A DNA stretch of 47,526 bases from positions 1 through 47,526 of the forward strand of contig NZ_CAJGWQ010000016.1 of assembly GCF_904842695.1 (NCBI RefSeq). Direction: 5' to 3'. The translations under genes were made by a program, and so were the position numbers. Positions 43,085 through 47,526 of this stretch are shown here, piece by piece. Source of the stretch: Gulosibacter hominis. GTDB taxonomy: Bacteria > Actinomycetota > Actinomycetes > Actinomycetales > Microbacteriaceae. How positions within the stretch are numbered: the first letter of the stretch is position 1; every line of letters starts with the position of its first letter. The notes below the pieces were generated by a model. It saw only the letters and a list, made by a program, of their open reading frames with translations, was not told the DNA's origin and did not search any database.

Positions 43085-43971
43085 GAGTTCCCTTTCACCA
43101 CTGTTTCGCGGATATGCGCGATATCAATCTCGTTATGTGATTGTCTCGCATCCAAGCTGGCCGCATCACCAGAGGCCGTGTTTTGGGCTCGGTGAGCGTC
43201 GTTTGGCAATTGCAGCCACAGCAGGTATTCGTGGTTCCCGTGCGTGCCGGTGATCGGCGATTGTCGGAACCCGCGCACCCGAAAACCAAGCTCGCAAGCA
43301 TCCCGCACCACATCTACCGTCGCATCGGCCGCAACCTCAGCATCGGTCACAATGCCACCGCGAACAAATCGGCGCCCCACCTCAAACTGCGGTTTTACCA
43401 GCAGCACTGCCCAGTGAAGATTCGGTAGTGCGGCCCGCACCGCCGGCAAAATATGCCGCAGCGAAATGAACGAGAGATCGCCCACCACCGCCGTTATGTC
43501 TTTGGCGGCAAGTGGCGCGCGGCCCACCCGGGCCGCGGCGATACAGCTATCGAGGCGCTGCTGGTTGAGATACCGGGCGTTCTCGCCCTCGATCACGGTC
43601 ACTCGAGTGTCGGCGCGCAGCAGCGCATCCAATTGATCGTGGCCAACGTCGAGCGCCACCACTTCGCGCGCCCCACGTTCGAGCAGCACCTGTGTGAACC
43701 CTCCCGTTGATGCCCCGAGGTCGAGCACCGCACGCCCCGAAATATCAAGCGCAAAACTATCGGCCGCGGCCAGCAATTTTTGTGCCGCCCGCGACACGTA
43801 CCCGGGCCCGGCAGTCACCTCGATGCGGTCGGTCTCGGATACCGACATTGATGCTTTGGTTGCGAGCCGACCGTTGACGTGCACCTGGCCCGCGGCGATG
43901 CTGCGAGCCGCCGCTGTGCGGCTGCGGCACAGGCGGCGGCTCGCGAGCGCGTGATCGAGCCGCTCAGGCAT
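43081..43971 (-). CDS. tlyA: TlyA-family rRNA methyltransferase
   Basis: A 296-residue protein. An N-terminal S4 domain (RLDHALASRRLCRSRTAA) is followed by a Rossmann methyltransferase with VLDLGASTGGFTQVLLERGA (SAM motif) and the LVKPQFEVGR catalytic Lys/Glu region. TlyA makes 2'-O-methylcytidines in 16S and 23S rRNA and in mycobacteria sets capreomycin sensitivity. ATG 43971 is chosen to match the S4 start; it overlaps the small upstream gene by 8 bases. The longer frame is not family-like. Confidence 0.95.
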   Translation of the reverse strand: MPERLDHALASRRLCRSRTAAARSIAAGQVHVNGRLATKASMSVSETDRIEVTAGPGYVSRAAQKLLAAADSFALDISGRAVLDLGASTGGFTQVLLERGAREVVALDVGHDQLDALLRADTRVTVIEGENARYLNQQRLDSCIAAARVGRAPLAAKDITAVVGDLSFISLRHILPAVRAALPNLHWAVLLVKPQFEVGRRFVRGGIVTDAEVAADATVDVVRDACELGFRVRGFRQSPITGTHGNHEYLLWLQLPNDAHRAQNTASGDAASLDARQSHNEIDIAHIRETVVKGNS

Positions 43972-44167
43972 GGTTATCGGCGCCCGCCGTGCCCGGCTCG
44001 TCACCCGCCACTTCGAACTCCTCAATGTCGAGCGGCTCGTCGGCGTCATCGAGTGCCCGCGAGAGCTGTTCGAGACGACGCTTGTAGGCGCCGGCTCGTT
44101 CTGCCAGCGGCAGCTGCTCGATCGCGGCAAACTCGGCGGATGCGGGTTGCGAGGTTTCGTCGCTCAT
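43964..44167 (-). CDS. Small acidic conserved protein (Rv1693 position)
   Basis: A 67-residue protein locked between two genes by overlaps: 4 bases (ATGA) with the HAD gene and 8 bases with tlyA. It has a helical middle (IEQLPLAERAGAYKRRLEQL) and an acidic C-terminus (DDADEPLDIEEFE). A short gene in the same place is found in Mycobacterium (Rv1693). Function is unknown. The overlaps and codon use support that it is real. Confidence 0.8.
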   Translation of the reverse strand: MSDETSQPASAEFAAIEQLPLAERAGAYKRRLEQLSRALDDADEPLDIEEFEVAGDEPGTAGADNHA

Positions 44168-45201
44168 ACCGAAAAGTCCATTTCGAGCAGTGATGCGGGG
44201 ATTTCGAGCGCGTAGATGACCTTGTCAGAGTTCCAAATTGCCGCGCAGGCTGCTCGCAGCAGGTCTACTTCGTCGTTCCCCGCGCTGCGCACTCTCAGAC
44301 TGATACCGTCGAGCACCACGCGCGATTTGCGCACGCGGGCCTCGACCAGTTCTGGCTGCACCGATACCTCCACTTTCGGATAGGGCTCGGTGAGGCTGCG
44401 CAGATCGCGAATGATGTAGTCGGGCCGGTCTTCTGGCCCGGATGCAAACAATTGTTTGGCCTGGTCGATGCCGGTGAGTACGAGTGCGGATGCAATACCG
44501 GCACGGTTTGCGCCTCGAATATCGGTATCGAGCCGGTCACCAATCATGAGCGGATGCGCGACCCCGAACCGTTCTTGGGCTGCGGTGAACAGCGCCGTTT
44601 CGGGCTTACCGGCCACCTGCGCCATCTTCTGGGTGGCTGTGTGTACCGCAGAAACGAGCGTACCGTTACCGGGCGCGATGCCCTGCTCGCGCGGAATGGT
44701 CCAGTCTTGGTTGGTGGCGATCCACGGGATATCGCGGCGCAGCGCATACGACGCTTCGGCAAGTTGCAGCCAATTAACGTCGGGCGCGAAGCCTTGCAGC
44801 ACCGCGTCGGGTTCGTCGGCGGCCTGGCGGGTGACTCGATACCCGGCTTTGACGAGCTCGTCGACAAGCCCGGCTCCCCCAACGACGAGCACCAGTGAAC
44901 CGGTGGGCACCTGTTCGCTGAGTAGCCGCACTGCTGCCTGGGGGCTCGTGACCACATCCTGTGCTTCGGTGCGCAGACCGAGCGTGCGCAGGTGTTCGGC
45001 CACGTCGGCATCGGTGCGGGATGCATTATTGGTGATGTATCCCACTCGGGTTCCGCGATCGCTCGCCGCGTTGAGCGCTTCGACCGCGTGCGGCACAGCG
45101 TTTGCGCCGCGATAGACGACGCCGTCGAGGTCGACCAGCAGCGCGTCGGCTGCGGCGACCGGTGCCGGAAGATCGTCTGATTTATTACCAAACAACCGCA
45201 T
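44164..45201 (-). CDS. HAD-superfamily hydrolase, subfamily IIA
   Basis: A 345-residue phosphatase. Motif I is LLVDLDGVVYRG (nucleophile Asp and DxDGV). Motif II region is YITNNASRT. The C-terminal MIGDRLDTDIRGANRAG holds the acidic metal site. NagD-like members dephosphorylate small sugar or glycerol phosphates. The last 75 residues (EVSVQPELVEARVRKS onward) are an added domain seen in actinobacterial homologues such as Rv1692. It lies 14 bases after the TPR gene stop. Confidence 0.92.
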   Translation of the reverse strand: MRLFGNKSDDLPAPVAAADALLVDLDGVVYRGANAVPHAVEALNAASDRGTRVGYITNNASRTDADVAEHLRTLGLRTEAQDVVTSPQAAVRLLSEQVPTGSLVLVVGGAGLVDELVKAGYRVTRQAADEPDAVLQGFAPDVNWLQLAEASYALRRDIPWIATNQDWTIPREQGIAPGNGTLVSAVHTATQKMAQVAGKPETALFTAAQERFGVAHPLMIGDRLDTDIRGANRAGIASALVLTGIDQAKQLFASGPEDRPDYIIRDLRSLTEPYPKVEVSVQPELVEARVRKSRVVLDGISLRVRSAGNDEVDLLRAACAAIWNSDKVIYALEIPASLLEMDFSV

Positions 45202-45215
45202 GACGGATGTGCTCC

Positions 45216-47072
45216 TTAGAGATCAAAAAGCGACGGCTGGTCGTCGTCCAACACCGTGTTTGTTGCCGGCTTGGATGCCGATTTTTCTGATTCGGATGCG
45301 TCTGCCGCGTTGTCGGCAGTGTCGGCCGCCTCGTCAGCCTCCGGTTCATCAGCGGCAACAGACTCGTCACCGTCAGCCGCCCCGTCAACCTCAATCGGCT
45401 CGACGGCAGTCGACTCGCTAGCCTCCGGTTCAGTGTCCTGCGGCTCGCAGGTCTGAGGTTCGACGGTCTCAGGACCGTCACCCTCGGGTTCTTCGCCCGC
45501 CAGCTCACGAACCGGCTCAGCACCCGTTTCCGCGTCATCGGCTTCATCGTCGGCTGCGGCAGCATCGGTGGCGGCGCGTTCGACTTCCGCGATCAGTTCG
45601 TCATACTCAGCCTGGATTTGCGATTCGATCGATTCTTCGGCAAGTGGCGCCGCATCCTCTTCGGGACCGGTTTCGAGGCGTTCGGTGATGATGGTCACCG
45701 TCTCAAATTCATTGTGCTCGGCAGCCTGGAGGGCCGCTTCGGCTCGGTCCGCAGCCGATTCCCACAGGGTGGCTTCGCTATCACCGAGATCGTCAAGTAC
45801 GGCTGCGTAGGCACGGAACAGTGCCGGTGAGTAGCTGAACGCGCGGGTGCGGTCAAGCTGCGAAATCTCGAGCTCGGCGCGAGCGAGTTCGGTTTCACCG
45901 AGGTCGAGGCGTGCGCCCGACATTGCGATCGCAAGCAGCACCTGTTGCTGCGTATCAAGAGTCGAGCGATCGACCGATTGGCCGAGTTCGATGGCACGAT
46001 CGGGACGCCCGAGCCCGCGCTCACAGTCAACCATGAGGGCGATTTCGTCGTCGCGGCCAGAGATGCGTCGATAGGTGCGCAGTTCGCGCAGTGCCAGCGC
46101 ATAGTCGCCCGTTCGATAGGCGGTGATGGCGAGCGCTTCACGCACCATTGCGACCCGGCCACCGCGACGCGATGCGCTGAGTGCGTGCGCGTGCGCGAGT
46201 TCAGGGTCGGTGTCGATCAGCAGCGACGCCATCACGAGGTGACGTGCGACTGTGACGTAGTTTTCGTGGCTGAGAGTCTTGAGCTCAACGCGTGCCTTCA
46301 TCGGCAGGTCGCGTTCGGTGATCTCTTCGGGAATCTCGGGATCAACGTGCGTTTCGCGAATAGCGCGCAGCTCATGTGGCCGCGAACTGAAATCACGCCG
46401 CGGCTCGGTGCCACCGCGTTTCGATTCTGATCGGTACCCCCGGCCACCACTGCGGCCGCGATCGAAGTTGCGGTCGCTGTTTCGGTCGTTGCGGCGCCGC
46501 TCGCCACGCTCGTTTCGTGACCGATCTGGTCGGCCGCGGTAGTCACCGCCGTCGCGACGCTGTTCATCGCGTTCGCGCCAATTACCGAGATCACGCTGTC
46601 CACCGTCGCCCCGACGATTCCCAGAGTAGCCACGCTCGTCGTCATAGCGTCGCCGCTGACCGCCGTGACCGCCACGATTACGGTCGCGCTCACCGCCCCG
46701 GCTGCGGTCACGGTCATCGCGCCAGTTTGAGCGCCCGGATGCACGGCGGTCGCTGTCGCGGTAGTGGCCGCGCTCGTTGCGGCCACCAGACTCGTTACGT
46801 GCGTAGCCACCGGATGCACCGCGGCGCTCATCGCCGCGATCGCGATAGTTCTTCGCACCGTCGCGTCCGCGGTCGTTGTACCGGCGTTCGCTCGAGCCGC
46901 GCTCAAATCGATCGCGTGAGCGATAGTCGTCTCGGCGGCCGCCTCCTCGAGAGCCGGAGCTTGAAGGACCTCCCTTGCCGTGGCGTGAACCTCCGCCAAA
47001 GTTATTGCGGTCGCGGCCTGCGCCGCCGTTACGTTTACCGTGGCGGTCTCCGCCGTCAAAGTGGTTGCTCAT
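45216..47072 (-). CDS. TPR-like protein with long RG-rich N-terminus and acidic tail
   Basis: A 618-residue protein in three parts. Residues 1-235 are disordered and rich in Arg/Gly/Asp/Ser (RHGKRNGGAGRDRNN, RGGHGGQRRR). Residues 240-470 are helical and TPR-like (YVTVARHLVMASLLI, ELAHAHALSASRRGG, YALALRELRTYRRI), related to Rv1691-type proteins. Residues 480-618 are acidic Glu/Asp/Ala sequence ending DDDQPSLFDL. ATG 47072 has GGAAGGA upstream; the open frame extends to 47180. Function is unknown, but the tail resembles RNA-binding RG regions. It is the first gene of the operon running down to xerD. Confidence 0.88.
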   Translation of the reverse strand: MSNHFDGGDRHGKRNGGAGRDRNNFGGGSRHGKGGPSSSGSRGGGRRDDYRSRDRFERGSSERRYNDRGRDGAKNYRDRGDERRGASGGYARNESGGRNERGHYRDSDRRASGRSNWRDDRDRSRGGERDRNRGGHGGQRRRYDDERGYSGNRRGDGGQRDLGNWRERDEQRRDGGDYRGRPDRSRNERGERRRNDRNSDRNFDRGRSGGRGYRSESKRGGTEPRRDFSSRPHELRAIRETHVDPEIPEEITERDLPMKARVELKTLSHENYVTVARHLVMASLLIDTDPELAHAHALSASRRGGRVAMVREALAITAYRTGDYALALRELRTYRRISGRDDEIALMVDCERGLGRPDRAIELGQSVDRSTLDTQQQVLLAIAMSGARLDLGETELARAELEISQLDRTRAFSYSPALFRAYAAVLDDLGDSEATLWESAADRAEAALQAAEHNEFETVTIITERLETGPEEDAAPLAEESIESQIQAEYDELIAEVERAATDAAAADDEADDAETGAEPVRELAGEEPEGDGPETVEPQTCEPQDTEPEASESTAVEPIEVDGAADGDESVAADEPEADEAADTADNAADASESEKSASKPATNTVLDDDQPSLFDL

Positions 47073-47218
47073 GAGTGTCCTTCCCGTGCTATCGGTGCGC
47101 TGTGAAGTTTTAGACCAGTCTAGTAGGGAGCTAATCGAAGCCGACTGGGCGCGCCTGAGCCGGCGGCCGTCATCCATCACGCCGCGCTTGGCGGCCCGAC
47201 TATTCCTAGAAACCCCTA

Positions 47219-47332
47219 CCGCTTTTCAAAACTGCCCGCCCTTTTAAAAACCGCCACACCTTCTGAAAAGGACCGCCCGCCTTTAAAGGCACTGCCCGCC
47301 TTTTAAAAAACTGCTCGCCTTTAAAAACGACA
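47219..47332. repeat. Degenerate 19-22-bp tandem array (ACYGCCCGCCTTTTAAAA)
   Basis: Five to six units start with ACCGC, ACTGCCCGCC, ACCGCCACACC, ACCGCCCGCC, ACTGCCCGCC and ACTGCTCGCC. Most end in a self-complementary TTTTAAAA or CCTTTAAAGG. The array lies between the rRNA operon terminator and the TPR-gene promoter. A 64-codon minus frame across it is unlikely to be a gene. Confidence 0.75.
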
Positions 47333-47371
47333 GCTTCTTCACCAACACTCGTGGGGTTGTTTTTGGGAAAC

Positions 47372-47422
47372 AAAAAATGGTGGGGCACACAACCCGCCAA
47401 AACGGATCATGCACCCCACCAT
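47372..47422 (-). terminator. Intrinsic terminator of the rRNA operon
   Basis: On the minus strand ATGGTGGGG (47422-47414) pairs with CCCCACCAT (47385-47377), with extra weak pairs inside the loop, then a run of T (47377-47372). It begins about 10 bases after the 5S 3' end. Confidence 0.9.
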
Positions 47423-47431
47423 CAAAATAAA

Positions 47432-47526
47432 GTTCGGCAGTGACCTACTCTCCCACAAAGTCCCCCTTGCAGTACCATCGGCGCAAAAGCACTTAGCTAC
47501 CGGGTTCGGAATGTAACCGGGCGTAC
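47432..47526 (-). rRNA. 5S rRNA, 3' part
   Basis: The minus strand reads CCCGGTTACATTCCGAACCC, GAGAGTAGGTCACTGCC and GAAC at the end, the conserved 5S core and 3' stem. About 95 of the roughly 117 nt are inside the window; the 5' end is beyond the right edge. It implies a full rRNA operon to the right on the minus strand. Confidence 0.95.

Noticed and set aside
47206-47400. 64-codon minus frame with internal repeats near the 5S gene
   Set aside because: Runs across the terminator and the AT-rich array; no ribosome site or family.

Overview
The window comes from a high-GC Gram-positive actinobacterium. Its gene content and order fit the Microbacteriaceae or a close relative, but I cannot assign a genus. 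The main evidence is the minus-strand block at about 28.8-47.1 kb. It runs TPR protein, HAD hydrolase, a 67-aa protein, tlyA, nadK, recN, pyrG, Nudix, xerD, then parA, scpA, scpB, rluB-type synthase, tyrA, cmk and der. This closely follows the Mycobacterium tuberculosis Rv1691-Rv1713 order. The last 95 bases are the 3' part of a 5S rRNA gene, so an rRNA operon lies just outside the right edge and reads into this block.

Layout. 1-3749 (-): a very large secreted surface protein with Rib/YPDG-type and calcium-binding-type repeats, cut by the window edge, with a perfect 732-bp tandem repeat. 4.1-7.6 kb (+): a small membrane SHOCT protein, then DUF2871, a 14-TM-type MFS exporter and a DUF3817 membrane protein. 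7.7 kb: tRNA-Pro(GGG). 8-12.2 kb (+): an SDR oxidoreductase, a DEAD-box RNA helicase with an RG-rich tail, and a SixA-like phosphatase. 12.6-24.5 kb: a peptide-handling island. It holds an M1 aminopeptidase and a secreted alpha/beta hydrolase (-). Divergent from these is an operon of a membrane-anchored solute-binding protein, two permeases, a fused double ATPase, an S66 LD-carboxypeptidase/MccF-like peptidase and an M20/DapE-like peptidase (+), closed by a convergent PucR-type regulator. 24.7-27.1 kb: a transposase-derived protein that has lost its catalytic aspartates, and a conserved actinobacterial protein. 27.2-47.1 kb: a GapB-type GAPDH and the conserved chromosomal block, interrupted only by one plus-strand secreted-protein gene at 36.2 kb.

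The most unusual feature is a family of three intergenic elements (A about 11.39 kb, B about 12.33 kb, C about 25.88 kb), all in the same orientation. Each has a left array of boxes (core GTTTCCTG) spaced exactly 31 bp apart. A spacer follows that puts exactly 77 bp between the innermost left and right boxes and carries an 11-bp inverted repeat. A right array of inverted boxes (CAGGAAAC) is spaced exactly 21 bp apart. Box numbers vary (3+2, 3+3, 4+3) but the spacings do not. 31 and 21 bp are close to three and two turns of B-DNA, so boxes within each arm would lie on nearly the same face of the helix. Copy C overlaps the stop codon of the catalytically degenerate transposase-like gene. That suggests an undescribed pairing of a domesticated DNA-binding protein with dispersed multi-site elements; the pairing is inference. 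A second, smaller family of imperfect hairpins and several short tandem repeats sit at gene 3' ends.
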